Source: Dyadobacter sp. CY345
Lineage (GTDB): Bacteria > Bacteroidota > Bacteroidia > Cytophagales > Spirosomataceae
Direction: 5' to 3'
DNA: 64,000 bases
NCBI RefSeq assembly: GCF_021502725.1
Contig: NZ_JAKFFS010000001.1
Location: forward strand, 1,922,001 to 1,986,000
This document shows, in pieces, positions 33,405 to 42,717 of this stretch. Both the position numbers and the translations under genes were made by a program. Under the pieces are notes generated by a model. That model made no database searches. It was not told the origin of the DNA and was given only the letters and a program-made list of their open reading frames with translations. The first letter of the stretch is position 1; every line of letters begins with the position of its first letter.

Positions 33405-33890
33405 ATGAAACGGACAATAATTATTTTTTGCCTTATCTCCCTGTTTTACTTTTCAGGATGCAGTCCTGCGCCAGACTCAGGCGAACGAATTAACAGCCAT
33501 GCTTCATTACCTGCGTCTTTCGGATTTTCAGAAATGAATTTGAAGGTGATCAGTTCATTAATAAACAAAAAAGACGGTACTATGTCCATTTTATATGGTA
33601 ACGAAAAAACGGCTTTACGCCTTCGTGAAAATGTGGATTCCGTCATGTCCGGTGAACAGCTCACTCTGCTGACTTGGAAACAGAAAGAAGATGATCATTG
33701 GCTGGGTGCGAAAATTCCCGATCAGCTGCTATTTGCCGAAACCGTTAGAGCGGAACATGATGATAAAGGTGAAATGCAGGTAAAGTATGAAAAATTTAAT
33801 GGCAGTGAGCTTGTGAGGGACGTGGATACATTGGGTAATGCAAGCAGAAAAGCATTCCTGCTTGCTCAAAGACCATCAATCATGCCCTAA
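33405..33890 (+). CDS. P460-like lipoprotein lacking the haem motif
   Basis: A 161-residue lipoprotein (lipobox FSGC, Cys19). The segment GTMSILYGNEKTALRLRE matches GTMRIIFGNDVAVKAIQE of the preceding P460 protein, and QLTLLTWKQKEDDHWLGAKI corresponds to its NGTILAKVAWDE region, so it is a degenerate P460 fold. No CxxCH is present anywhere; cysteines occur only in the signal region. It probably does not bind haem c covalently. Gap of two bases to the upstream gene; a terminator follows. Perhaps an accessory subunit, by position. Confidence 0.75.
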   Translation: MKRTIIIFCLISLFYFSGCSPAPDSGERINSHASLPASFGFSEMNLKVISSLINKKDGTMSILYGNEKTALRLRENVDSVMSGEQLTLLTWKQKEDDHWLGAKIPDQLLFAETVRAEHDDKGEMQVKYEKFNGSELVRDVDTLGNASRKAFLLAQRPSIMP

Positions 33891-33929
33891 AATAATTCAT
33901 TCACAATCTTCTTTGTAATAAAGCCATTG

Positions 33930-33957
33930 AACCGCTGTACTTTTCAGCGGTTTTTTT
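33930..33957 (+). terminator. Rho-independent terminator after the P460 operon
   Basis: AACCGCTG (33930-33937) pairs with CAGCGGTT (33945-33952) around a seven-base loop and is followed by a run of T. It closes the two-gene cytochrome operon. Confidence 0.85.
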
Positions 33958-34085
33958 GGTGTATTCCGGTTTACGTTATGATTCCCGTTCGGATGTCGGG
34001 CGATTTGTTTCAAATTTGATAACTTAGCTTTTAGAATCCATCTTCCCGGATCAAATAATCTGATAAAAGTTACTCGCCCGACTCG

Positions 34086-34781
34086 ATGAAATGTTTAATT
34101 GTTGATGACAACCTGATTGCCCGTGCGACGTTAAGCCAGCTGGCCACGCATGTTTCCGATCTGACTGTGGTTGGAGAATGCTGCGATGCCATGGAGGCTT
34201 ATCAATATCTTCAGAACAATCAGGTAGATATCTTGTTTCTGGATATTGAAATGCCAGAAATGACCGGACTGGAACTGACCAGAACCCTGAAGAATAAGGA
34301 TATGGTCATTATTTTTACGACATCAAAAAAAGAATACGCTGTGGAAGCCTTTGAGTTGAACGTGGCCGATTATCTGATCAAACCCTTCACACCTGCACGG
34401 TTTTTACAGGCTGTCGGAAAGGCGCGCGAGATACTGGGAAGTAAGAATGACAAGGTGCAGCAGATTAATGATGAGTTCATTTTTATTAGGGATTCCAATG
34501 TTATGCGTAGGCTGAAATTTGATGATATTTTGTATGCAGAAGCCATGGGAGATTATGTCAAATTTTACACCACCCAGACTTTTTATGCCATACACGGGAC
34601 ATTGAAGTCGGCCGAGGAAAGGCTGCCAGGTTCAAAATTTATACGGGTCCACCGGTCGTACATTGTAGCCGTTAGCAAAATTGATACGTTTCAGGAAGGC
34701 GGATTGGTGGTAGGAGGAAAATACGTGCCGGTGGCTGATGCTTACCGCAAAACGCTCAATACACGGATCAATATTTTCTGA
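34086..34781 (+). CDS. LytTR family response regulator
   Basis: A 231-residue response regulator. The receiver domain (1-120) has the acidic pair Asp8/Asp9 in IVDDN, phospho-acceptor Asp53 in LFLDIEMPEM, Thr near 80 and Lys near 100 in YLIKPF. Residues 135-231 are a LytTR DNA-binding domain (FIFIRDSNVMRRLKFDDILY, then FIRVHRSYIVAVSKID). It lies 110 bases ahead of a hybrid histidine kinase on the same strand; whether the kinase phosphorylates it cannot be told from sequence. Targets unknown. Confidence 0.9.
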   Translation: MKCLIVDDNLIARATLSQLATHVSDLTVVGECCDAMEAYQYLQNNQVDILFLDIEMPEMTGLELTRTLKNKDMVIIFTTSKKEYAVEAFELNVADYLIKPFTPARFLQAVGKAREILGSKNDKVQQINDEFIFIRDSNVMRRLKFDDILYAEAMGDYVKFYTTQTFYAIHGTLKSAEERLPGSKFIRVHRSYIVAVSKIDTFQEGGLVVGGKYVPVADAYRKTLNTRINIF

Positions 34782-34891
34782 TCTTCTGTTGTCCTGATTT
34801 TTCGGCGACTTATCTTGCCTGTTCGGCGATTCGCGGCATTTAGTTTCATCTTTTCAGCGCTATTTTGTTGCAGAACATTGCCTTTATCAAC

Positions 34892-37093
34892 ATGAATATG
34901 GCTAACAAATATTTTGTACATTATATCCTTGTCGCATTTATCGCCGCCGCGGTTGTACTAACGATCATGCGATACAATTCATCTGAAAACCTGACCTCTC
35001 TGCAAAACGGGAATGATCAACTGCTACGGGAGCTGGTCATTAGTAACCATCTGCGCACTATAGACCGTGATTTGTTGGGTGTGGAAAGCCGTATCCGCGC
35101 GGCCATTGCCACCGGAGATACGTCACATCTGGAAGGTGTTGACCAAAAAATAAATGAGGTGAACGGATTTTTGGATACATTGAAATCAAGCAATCACGAT
35201 GCCAAAACGACGCAATACCTGGACAGGCTGGAAGTACTTGCCAGCGAAAAGATACGCATCAAACACCATTTAATGGCCAGATTTCTCAGGACTGGCGAAA
35301 TGAACGATACCAGTCTGATCGCCAATCCGCGGGCCAGAATGATTTCAAATGAGATCATGGTTGCGACGCATCAGATATACGATAGTCGTCAAAAAACAAT
35401 GCAGGCACTGAGTAACAGGATCGGAGAGGGTGGAAGAAAAGCCCGACTGTTCGGGAATATCTACATTACGCTGCTGCTGCTCAGTTGCGGGGGAGGATGC
35501 TGGTTTATTATCAGCCAGTTTCGAAAACAGAACGAGCTTATTTCAAAGCTGGATATTTCAGAAAAAACCGCGAGAGAGGCTCTGCAGATTAAGGAAAATT
35601 TCCTTGCCAACATGAGCCATGAAATAAGGACACCACTCAATTCGATACTTGGTTTTACCAATCTTTTGAAAAGAAAAAAACTGGATGCCGACAGCACCGA
35701 GTTTGTTAATTCGATCCAGTCGGCCGGAGAAAATCTGCTGGCGATTATTAATGATATCCTCGATCTTTCGAAAATCGAAGCGGGGATGATGCGCATTGTT
35801 GTGAACCCTTTCAGCGTGCGGGGACTGATTCTTTCCATTGAAACATTATTTCGTGAAAGAGTTAAAGAAAAGGGTCTGACTTTAATGAGCCGGATCAATG
35901 CAGATATACCGGACACGCTTATCGGTGACGCCACACGGCTGACACAAATTCTGGTTAATCTGATTGGTAACGCTTTGAAATTTAGTGAGCAGGGCGTGAT
36001 TTCAGTGGATGTGCAGTCTAAGAAATGTTCCGAAGATAAAATACATCTCGGCTTCACGGTATCCGATCGCGGAATCGGGATTGGTAAGGAAAAACTGGAA
36101 AGTATTTTTGAGCGGTTCAGTCAGGCGGAAGATTCCATCACCCGGAATTATGGCGGAACGGGGCTTGGTTTGTCCATTGTCAAAAACCTGATCACGCTGC
36201 AAAATGGCGAAATCGAAGTGAAAAGTGAGGCAGGAAAAGGAACTTCATTTACGTTTTTTATTCCTTATCAAATTGCCCCGGAACAAATTACTGCGTCGCC
36301 AACACCGGATCTGAACAGCCTTAAAAACAGCATGGACCGGTCGGTGAAAATTTTGGTTGTGGATGATAATGTAATGAACCAAAGCCTGATGAAACATCTG
36401 CTGACCCAGTGGAATACCTCATTTGAGATCGTTTCCAGCGGTGCATCGGCCATAGATTATTTGAAACAAAAACATTACAATCTGGTTTTGATGGATATTC
36501 AGATGCCGGAAATGGATGGTTATACGGCCGCGGAAATTATTCGGGAGGATCTTGGTTTGCAATTGCCGATCATCGCCATGACGGCTCATGCCATGGCTGG
36601 CGAAAGGGAAAAATCCCTGAGCCACGGTATGAACGAATATATTTCCAAGCCGATCAACGAAAAGGATCTTTTCGAAATGATCCGGAAATTTGTGCCTGGT
36701 ATTAATAATCCCGTTCAATCTGAAAATCGGATTGAAAACACAACAGGACACCAGTATATTGATCTTCGAGGTATGGAGGAAATCAGCCGCGGCAATGTTG
36801 ATTATGAAAAAATTGTCATCGGCCAGTTCATTGATTGTATTCCGAAAGATCTTGATAATCTTCAAAAGGCTCTGGATCAGCAGGATTTAGCGAAATTGAG
36901 CGATATTGCGCATAATATGAAAACAAGTATCGGCATTATGGGGCTGACTCCCGTTTTAGAAAACCATCTGGATAAACTGGAAGAATTAGATGCTGGCTCT
37001 GATGATTTGCAAAATTGTATTTATACCGTTCAAGATATTTGCAACCACGCTGTCCAGGAAGCCAAAGAAGTTTACAGCAAATTGACCACCTGA
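34892..37093 (+). CDS. Hybrid sensor histidine kinase with receiver and HPt domains
   Basis: A 733-residue kinase. Two membrane helices (about 7-27 and 194-212) flank a periplasmic helical domain of about 165 residues, CHASE3-like. Then HisKA with His243 in [15 protein letters not shown], HATPase (NLIGNALKFSE, DRGIGIGKEKLESIFERFSQ, GGTGLGLSIV), receiver with Asp535 in LVLMDIQMPEM and a C-terminal HPt with His674 in IAHNMKTSIGIMG. It thus carries the full phosphorelay in one chain except the final regulator, which could be the LytTR protein just upstream. I use the ATG at 34892, not the TTG at 34865. Confidence 0.9.
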   Translation: MNMANKYFVHYILVAFIAAAVVLTIMRYNSSENLTSLQNGNDQLLRELVISNHLRTIDRDLLGVESRIRAAIATGDTSHLEGVDQKINEVNGFLDTLKSSNHDAKTTQYLDRLEVLASEKIRIKHHLMARFLRTGEMNDTSLIANPRARMISNEIMVATHQIYDSRQKTMQALSNRIGEGGRKARLFGNIYITLLLLSCGGGCWFIISQFRKQNELISKLDISEKTAREALQIKENFLANMSHEIRTPLNSILGFTNLLKRKKLDADSTEFVNSIQSAGENLLAIINDILDLSKIEAGMMRIVVNPFSVRGLILSIETLFRERVKEKGLTLMSRINADIPDTLIGDATRLTQILVNLIGNALKFSEQGVISVDVQSKKCSEDKIHLGFTVSDRGIGIGKEKLESIFERFSQAEDSITRNYGGTGLGLSIVKNLITLQNGEIEVKSEAGKGTSFTFFIPYQIAPEQITASPTPDLNSLKNSMDRSVKILVVDDNVMNQSLMKHLLTQWNTSFEIVSSGASAIDYLKQKHYNLVLMDIQMPEMDGYTAAEIIREDLGLQLPIIAMTAHAMAGEREKSLSHGMNEYISKPINEKDLFEMIRKFVPGINNPVQSENRIENTTGHQYIDLRGMEEISRGNVDYEKIVIGQFIDCIPKDLDNLQKALDQQDLAKLSDIAHNMKTSIGIMGLTPVLENHLDKLEELDAGSDDLQNCIYTVQDICNHAVQEAKEVYSKLTT

Positions 37094-37113
37094 CCCAATT
37101 AAGATTTGAACTC

Positions 37114-37638
37114 ATGCCTATACACGTAGCGATCACCCGCAAGGTTTTACCGGGAAAAGAAAAGGAATTTAAGGAAGCACTCCGCCATTTTCTTGGTGAG
37201 TCATTCTTGCATGGAGGCGTGCAGGGAGCCGGAATGATATCGCCTTTACCCGGAACAGACAGCCAGGAAATCGGCATTCTCAGGACTTTCGCCGACGAAA
37301 CTGAACGCGACGCGTTTTACAATTCACAGCTTTTCAAAGATTGGGAAGCCTACGCCTCCACGCTCACCGAAGAGCCAAATTACCGCCAGCTGAGTGGGTT
37401 GGAAGCATGGTTTCGGTCGCCCACGCCGCCTCCGCGCTGGAAAATGGCTATTGCGACCCTATGCGGTGTTTTTCCGACCAGCTTGTTTTTATCCTTCACC
37501 ATCGGCCCGTTTGTTCAGCCGCTGCCAGTCATGCTCCGCGTATTGATCATTGCAGCCAGCATGGTTACGCTGCTCACCTGGGTCGTGATGCCGCAGGTGA
37601 TTAAGGTATTGAAACCCTGGTTGCAAGATAGAGGATAA
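37114..37638 (+). CDS. Antibiotic biosynthesis monooxygenase domain protein with two membrane helices
   Basis: A 174-residue protein. Residues 1-100 are an ABM ferredoxin-like domain (VAITRKVLPGKEKEFKEALR, EIGILRTFADETERDAFYNS). Residues 108-170 have two hydrophobic helices, as in the ABM-membrane fusion proteins sometimes called DUF4188-like. The soluble part may be a haem-degrading or quinol-oxygenase-like fold, but it is short of catalytic signatures by eye. It begins 20 bases after the kinase stop and is probably an independent or co-transcribed unit; ATG at 37114. Confidence 0.82.
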   Translation: MPIHVAITRKVLPGKEKEFKEALRHFLGESFLHGGVQGAGMISPLPGTDSQEIGILRTFADETERDAFYNSQLFKDWEAYASTLTEEPNYRQLSGLEAWFRSPTPPPRWKMAIATLCGVFPTSLFLSFTIGPFVQPLPVMLRVLIIAASMVTLLTWVVMPQVIKVLKPWLQDRG

Positions 37639-37737
37639 GTGCTCAATGGCGCGGCGGCAGAAACAAAAATACTTAACAATAGGATGGATTTTACATGTTA
37701 AAGTTTCATATTTAACATACAATTAATTGTTGTTGCT

Positions 37738-38418
37738 ATGTGCTACCATACTGCTTTAACCGTAGAAGAGAATGACATTGCGAGGGCAATGAATGCGGAA
37801 TTTCTTGAAAAAGACAGGTTTACGCCTAAGAAGGAATTTAATGGATTTGAAAATCCTGATTATCCAATTGTGAGATGGGACGAGCGAAATATCATTCAGT
37901 ATTTTGAATGGGGCTTGTTGGCAGACTATCTGAGTTTTCGGGGTCTGGGGAAAAATGATAAAGAGGCAAAAAAAGCAAGAAATAATTGTTTGAATGCGAA
38001 GATTGAAGAACTTCAGGATAAAGTTTCCTTCAAAGCCAAAATCGGGAACCGCTGTCTGGTACCGATGAACGGTATGTATGAGTGGCAATGGGCAGATGTG
38101 AATAATCCCAAGTGTAAAAAAACAAAGTATCTGGTCAGCAAACCTGACAATTCCGTTTTTTGCTGCGCCGGATTATTTAATGAATGGATCGATCCGCTGA
38201 CCGGGTTTACGACTTACTGCTATACCATCTGCACTGCGGAGGGGAATGAACTTATGAAGGAGATCAAAAACGAGGGCCAGCGAATGCTCGTGGTACTTGA
38301 TCCTTCTGAATACGAACACTGGCTCAATCCAAAAACACCTGTTATGGAATTTGCAGACCGCAGCCAGATTGAATTGAAGGCGGTACTGGCGGAGCCCATG
38401 CAGCTGGGGTTATTTTAG
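37738..38418 (+). CDS. Divergent SOS-response-associated peptidase (SRAP/YedK-like)
   Basis: A 226-residue SRAP-family protein that forms DNA-protein crosslinks at abasic sites in single-stranded DNA. Cys2 (MCYHT) is the crosslinking nucleophile, and Glu115 in MNGMYEWQW is the conserved glutamate. The canonical histidine segment is changed: NEGQRMLVVLDPSEYEHWL has GQRM where family members have a His before RMP, and the NARSE-like block reads LNAKIEE. This matches the variant branch that I have seen in Bacteroidota. A hairpin follows the stop. Single gene, ATG at 37738. Confidence 0.88.
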   Translation: MCYHTALTVEENDIARAMNAEFLEKDRFTPKKEFNGFENPDYPIVRWDERNIIQYFEWGLLADYLSFRGLGKNDKEAKKARNNCLNAKIEELQDKVSFKAKIGNRCLVPMNGMYEWQWADVNNPKCKKTKYLVSKPDNSVFCCAGLFNEWIDPLTGFTTYCYTICTAEGNELMKEIKNEGQRMLVVLDPSEYEHWLNPKTPVMEFADRSQIELKAVLAEPMQLGLF

Positions 38419-38424
38419 AATGAA

Positions 38425-38472
38425 AAACCCGACATGTTTATCGCAAATCATTTGCAGTAACATGTCGGGTTT
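38425..38472. terminator. Long hairpin, bidirectional terminator
   Basis: AAACCCGACATGTT (38425-38438) pairs with AACATGTCGGGTTT (38459-38472), and inside it GCAAAT pairs with ATTTGC. It lies between the convergent SRAP and hydrolase genes; TTTTT follows on the minus strand and TTTCC on the plus strand. Confidence 0.85.
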
Positions 38473-38491
38473 CCTTTGTAATCAGGAGTTA

Positions 38492-39487
38492 CTAAACAAA
38501 CAGATATTTTTTAAGCTCCGCAGAGGCGTGCAGGATCAGCGAACGGACAGGCGGCACAGTAGCCAGCGCATTCAGCAAGCCAAAATCGTGGATCATTCCA
38601 TTGTAACGGATAGTTGTTACCGTTACGCCTGCCTCGTTCAATCGGCGTCCATAAGCCTCTCCCTGATCTCTCAGAATGTCATTTTCGGCCACCTGTATCA
38701 GGGCAGGAGGCAAATCGCTCAACTCTTCCAGAGAAGCCTGCAAAGGAGATACCAGTTTTTGCGCACGTTCTGCCGGATCTGTGGTATACTGGTCAAACAT
38801 CCATTTCATTAATGGCGTTGTTAAAAAACGTTGCGCACCGTAAAGTGCGTAAGACTCGTAATCAAAACCAGCGTCGGTAACAGGCCACATCAGCACTTGC
38901 AGACTGATTTTCGGTCCGCCTTTTTCTTTTGCCATCAGGCTGGTTACAGTGCTCATATTCCCGCCCACACTGTTGCCAACAATAGCCAGACGGCTTCCAT
39001 CTACACCAATCTCGCTTCCGTTTTCAGCCACCCATTTGGTTGCGGCGTAGATCTGGTTGATTGCTACCGGGTAATGCGCTTCCGGTGATGGTGTGTAATT
39101 GACAAATACCGCCACTGCACCTGATTCAACCACCAGGTCGCGGACCAGTCTTTTGTGCGTAGGGAAATCGCCCAGTATCCAGCCACCGCCATGCACGAAG
39201 ATGAAAACCGGCAAAATTCCACTTACGCTGGTGGGACGGACAATGTTCAGGCTCACTTCCAGTCCTTCCGATACAATTGTTTTTTCAGAAACTTCGATAC
39301 CGGAAAGGTCAACGTCCACAGATGCCTGCGCACCGATCAGCACCTGCCGTGCATCTTCTTTCGACAAGCTTTCCACAGGTGCTCCTCCGGAATTAAGCGA
39401 TTTCAAAAAGTCTTTTACCTGACGGTCCAAATGCGTGTCTACGGCGTAATCAACAACTGCGTTTTCAAAAATGGTTGGGTTTTCCAT
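38492..39487 (-). CDS. Alpha/beta hydrolase of the hormone-sensitive lipase group
   Basis: A 331-residue HSL-like esterase. The oxyanion motif is HGGGW (residues 99-103), the nucleophile motif GNSVGG with Ser173, the acid lies in the AENDILRDQG segment and the His in YNGMIHDFGLL. Enzymes of this group hydrolyse small acyl esters. Monocistronic on the minus strand, with a terminator 20 bases downstream. Signal peptide absent, so cytoplasmic. Substrate not known. Confidence 0.9.
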   Translation of the reverse strand: MENPTIFENAVVDYAVDTHLDRQVKDFLKSLNSGGAPVESLSKEDARQVLIGAQASVDVDLSGIEVSEKTIVSEGLEVSLNIVRPTSVSGILPVFIFVHGGGWILGDFPTHKRLVRDLVVESGAVAVFVNYTPSPEAHYPVAINQIYAATKWVAENGSEIGVDGSRLAIVGNSVGGNMSTVTSLMAKEKGGPKISLQVLMWPVTDAGFDYESYALYGAQRFLTTPLMKWMFDQYTTDPAERAQKLVSPLQASLEELSDLPPALIQVAENDILRDQGEAYGRRLNEAGVTVTTIRYNGMIHDFGLLNALATVPPVRSLILHASAELKKYLFV

Positions 39488-40037
39488 GATGTTTTAGATT
39501 AGGTATGCTTAGTTATAGTTCTGTTATTTTTGATGTTGTGAAGTTATCACGCGGGGAAGTTTGTTGGTGGCAACATTCGTTGAACAGGCAGATTTGGTCG
39601 TTGGAGAGTTGGGCAGCGGTATTGACCGCTTATTCGGATTATGAAAATGGGAGAAATAGGTTTGCTGTTTAAATCCCTGTTTTGTCCTCTTTCAATATGT
39701 TTTTCCTTAAAAATAAATGGTGTGGTCAGAATACTATAAAATGGTTTTTAAAGATTTGATCATTTCAAGGATATTCTGATAAATTCTATCTTCTTCTTGT
39801 ATGCCGGCAACCAGCTAACTGATGTATTGGCGCTTCCGTCAAATGACATTTAATTTCAAATTACCAAAAAATCAGTTTGTCGCAATCTGGTTTTTTGTAT
39901 GGAAGACGAATAGTATTATTTGGCTTATACCTTTAACTTTGTTTTGCGACCTTCAACGATCCGTTTTATTTGTAAAGCCTTTGAAGTTAGCATCAATGGT
40001 ATCAAGCTACCCTTAAAACTTAGTTCAAGGATTTCTT
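39488..40037. other. Intergenic stretch upstream of two divergent genes
   Basis: About 550 bases. I see no gene remnant or hairpin. TAACTTTG at 39934-39941 fits the -7 consensus on the plus strand, and a TTTG lies too near (11 bases) to be its -33 element. Promoters for the hydrolase and for the AraC gene should both be here. Confidence 0.4.
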
Positions 40038-40898
40038 TTGAAAAACGAACAAAAAAATATTTCACACTTCAACATTTCACCGCTTGCCAATGCCGGTGTT
40101 CATGTTGTGAATATGCAAAATGAAATCAGGGAAGAACACAATATTTCAAAACCGCATAGAGATAACCACTTTTTAATAATGCTGGCTAACGGTGGAAATT
40201 TTAAACTCAGCATAGATTTTAAAGAAGTTTCATTTTCTGAATTGACCTTACTTTGTGTATTTCCGGAGCAGATACATCACATTATTGAAGTTCAAAAGCC
40301 TAACGGCTGGATTATTAGTTTTGACCCGGCAGTAGTTGACATAGAAGTTAAAGAGCTATTTGAACTCAGATTCCATAGCCCGATGTTCTTAGAGCCACAA
40401 TCAGATTTTTATCTGCACTTAACCACCTTGCTTAATCTTATTGAAAAATCACAAGCAACGATCGTAAATAAATACAGCTCCAAATCTATTCACTCTTTAC
40501 TTACAGCATTTTTATATTCGATTGCATGTAATCTTATTTTTACTTCGGCCACGGATAACACGAATCAGAACCGCAGTACAATAATCAAAGATACTTTTAA
40601 CCAGTTACTGAAACAGCATTATAAAACATGGAAACAACCAGCTCAATATGCTTCTGAACTGGCGATATCGGTTTCACATTTGAACGATACCGTAAAAGCA
40701 CTAACTGGTAGTTCTGTTTCGATTCATATTCAACAAGCATCTATTCTTGAAGCAAAACGCCAATTATATTATACAAGCAAAAGCGTAAAAGAGATTAGTT
40801 ACGAAGTAGGCTATGACGAACCCGTTTACTTTGGGAAATTATTCAAAAAAATAACAAATCTTACTCCTCTTGAATTTCGGCAACAATTCCGTGATTAG
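40038..40898 (+). CDS. AraC family regulator (type C)
   Basis: A 286-residue AraC regulator of the Bacteroidota type with a cupin-like N-terminal domain (residues 15-110; HRDNHFLIMLANGGNFKLSI, then LLCVFPEQIHH) and a C-terminal double helix-turn-helix (residues 190-284) ending VGYDEPVYFGKLFKKITNLT. It differs from the type A and type B regulators in this window. The start is a TTG at 40038, supported by AAGGA at 40027-40031 six bases before it and because the domain begins here; the next ATG would remove 25 residues. An inositol-phosphatase-like gene follows at 40980. Confidence 0.85.
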   Translation: MKNEQKNISHFNISPLANAGVHVVNMQNEIREEHNISKPHRDNHFLIMLANGGNFKLSIDFKEVSFSELTLLCVFPEQIHHIIEVQKPNGWIISFDPAVVDIEVKELFELRFHSPMFLEPQSDFYLHLTTLLNLIEKSQATIVNKYSSKSIHSLLTAFLYSIACNLIFTSATDNTNQNRSTIIKDTFNQLLKQHYKTWKQPAQYASELAISVSHLNDTVKALTGSSVSIHIQQASILEAKRQLYYTSKSVKEISYEVGYDEPVYFGKLFKKITNLTPLEFRQQFRD

Positions 40899-40979
40899 GA
40901 CTGTCATTCCCATCTCTGAGCCTATTCAAAGCTACAATTACGCTCTAATTTTGATCCATCAATAATTTAATAAACTAAG

Positions 40980-41774
40980 ATGGAATTAAATAACAGCATC
41001 CCCATCATACTCGAAGCTATAAGAAAGGTTGGAACTGGTTTTCTCAAAGATTACAAACAAAAAGCAATTCCAGAAAACATTGAAGAACTCACTGCATCTT
41101 TGGCCGCCATCGACACAATTTGTTTGTCATCACTGAAAGCAGATTTAGCCAAAAATTTTCCAAATGCACCCTGGCAAATTGGCGATGAGTTTGATACAGA
41201 ATCTCAGCGCAATCCGGTCATTGGTAGTGACTACTGGTTGTGTGATGCCATGGATGGAGCGATTCAATATTTGCAGCACATTGCAGGATGGACTATAAAC
41301 CTGGTGCTGGTACGCGACGGGCAGCCATGTTTTTCTGTGATTTTTGACCCGTTGGCAAACGAAATGTTCTGGGCACAAGCAGGTGTAGGAGCATTTATGA
41401 ATAACAAACCTTTAATGCCAGCCAAAAAAACAGACCTTTCTGTGATGTTAGCTGTTTTCGAATATGGACATGAGGATAAATCAACCAATAATTTAAATGA
41501 CATCATTGGCGAATCGGTGACGGAATTAATCAAGACTTTTGGTATTGTCAGGAATTACGGCCCGCATGGCCTGCAACTGGCTTATGTTGGAGCCGGGAGA
41601 ATTGATTTCTTTATTCAGCACGACTTGGATACTTACAACTGGATAGCGGGAATATTGATTGCGAAGGAAGCAGGTGCTGAAATATTGACCACCGCCGGAA
41701 ATCCCTGGCAATGGGGAAGCGACAGCCTTCTGGTAACCACAAAGTCAACTGCTATTAAATTTCTAAATAAATGA
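40980..41774 (+). CDS. Inositol monophosphatase family protein
   Basis: A 264-residue member of the Mg2+/Li+-dependent phosphatase family (IMPase/CysQ). Metal-site motifs: GDEF (residues 68-71, first metal), DAMDG (89-93, in place of the common DPIDG) and a C-terminal LDTYNWIAGILIAKEAGAEI (in place of WDxAAG). With the third site changed, the substrate may differ from inositol phosphate or 3'-phosphoadenosine 5'-phosphate. The stop overlaps the next gene by four bases, so they are translationally coupled. ATG at 40980. Confidence 0.82.
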   Translation: MELNNSIPIILEAIRKVGTGFLKDYKQKAIPENIEELTASLAAIDTICLSSLKADLAKNFPNAPWQIGDEFDTESQRNPVIGSDYWLCDAMDGAIQYLQHIAGWTINLVLVRDGQPCFSVIFDPLANEMFWAQAGVGAFMNNKPLMPAKKTDLSVMLAVFEYGHEDKSTNNLNDIIGESVTELIKTFGIVRNYGPHGLQLAYVGAGRIDFFIQHDLDTYNWIAGILIAKEAGAEILTTAGNPWQWGSDSLLVTTKSTAIKFLNK

Positions 41775-42403
41775 AAATGAACTTAGCAATTATAGGTGCA
41801 GGTGCAGGTGTAGGATTATTGGCCGTAACACAAGCATTGGAAAACGGGCATCAGGTGACAGCTCTTTCAACCAATACGTCCGCAATTCCTCACCATTTCG
41901 CACTTATTAAAATAAATGGCAGTGCAACGTCAGTTGATGATGTCAAAAAAGCAATTCAGAACGCTGATGCAGTATTGATTACCATTGGAACTAAGAAAAA
42001 GAAAGGAACTACTCTTTTCTCAGACATGGCAAAAGCGGTCATAACAGCTATGACTGAACTGGACAGCAAATCACCTGTATTGGTAATATCAGGTTTTGGT
42101 GTGGGAGAAGGTATAAAACACACTGGTTTAATGATGAAAGTCGTGATAAATCTTTTTCTTAAAGACCAGTATAAAGACAAAGGATTAATGGAAAGTCTTT
42201 TTGCGAAAAGTAATGTGAGCTGGGAAATGGTACAACCTGGTATGCTTACTGATGGTATACTGACAAAAAATTATGGAGTGTTTCCTGCATTTACAAAAGG
42301 CAAAAAAGTCGGAAAAATTTCAAGAGCAGACCTTGCCCATTACCTAATAACCGAAGCGGAAAGTCCACGAAATATAAACCGGTATGTGGCCTTAACCTAT
42401 TAA
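41771..42403 (+). CDS. NAD(P)-binding epimerase-like protein
   Basis: A 210-residue NAD(P)H-binding protein of the NmrA/epimerase type. The cofactor motif is GAGAGVG (residues 9-15), then a central ADAVLITIGT strand and the VSWEMVQPGMLTDG region. It lacks the Tyr-x-x-x-Lys of classical SDRs, like flavin-reductase-type members. ATG at 41771 overlaps the upstream phosphatase gene. Substrate and role unknown. Confidence 0.82.
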   Translation: MKMNLAIIGAGAGVGLLAVTQALENGHQVTALSTNTSAIPHHFALIKINGSATSVDDVKKAIQNADAVLITIGTKKKKGTTLFSDMAKAVITAMTELDSKSPVLVISGFGVGEGIKHTGLMMKVVINLFLKDQYKDKGLMESLFAKSNVSWEMVQPGMLTDGILTKNYGVFPAFTKGKKVGKISRADLAHYLITEAESPRNINRYVALTY

Positions 42404-42474
42404 AGGCATTTGAAATGAATTCTTTCTCAAAGACTAAAAAAGGATTGTTTGTTTCGTTGGGTTTTAAAGAAATT

Positions 42475-42717
42475 TTATCGATAACGGAAGCGTATTTTAC
42501 AAAAAAGCTTTTTTAGTGCTGTGTTGTTGAAAAACAGCATTGTACTACGATAGTTGTTGTTAATGGGAAGTTTTTCGGTTATCAAACAATTTCCAGAAGA
42601 AAGTACCGCAAATTGGTCGTCTGTAATTGTCGTTTTGTTATCAGCGTAATACACAACTTTTTTGCCTTGTTCCAAAAATGAAACAAGATTTTGTGGAGGA
42701 AAGATTTTGTTTCTCAA
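42475..42717 (-). pseudogene. Internal fragment of an AraC-type regulator sensor domain
   Basis: The frame reads NKIFPPQNLVSFLEQGKKVV, then FAVLSSGNCLITEKLPI and YRSTMLFFNN, which is the core of the N-terminal sensor domain of one Bacteroidota AraC group (the LLSSGNCLMTEK segment). Both ends are missing: there is no start codon better than a TTG right after stops, and the frame ends after FFNN instead of continuing to a helix-turn-helix. It is a relic, unless it encodes a stand-alone sensor domain. Confidence 0.6.
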
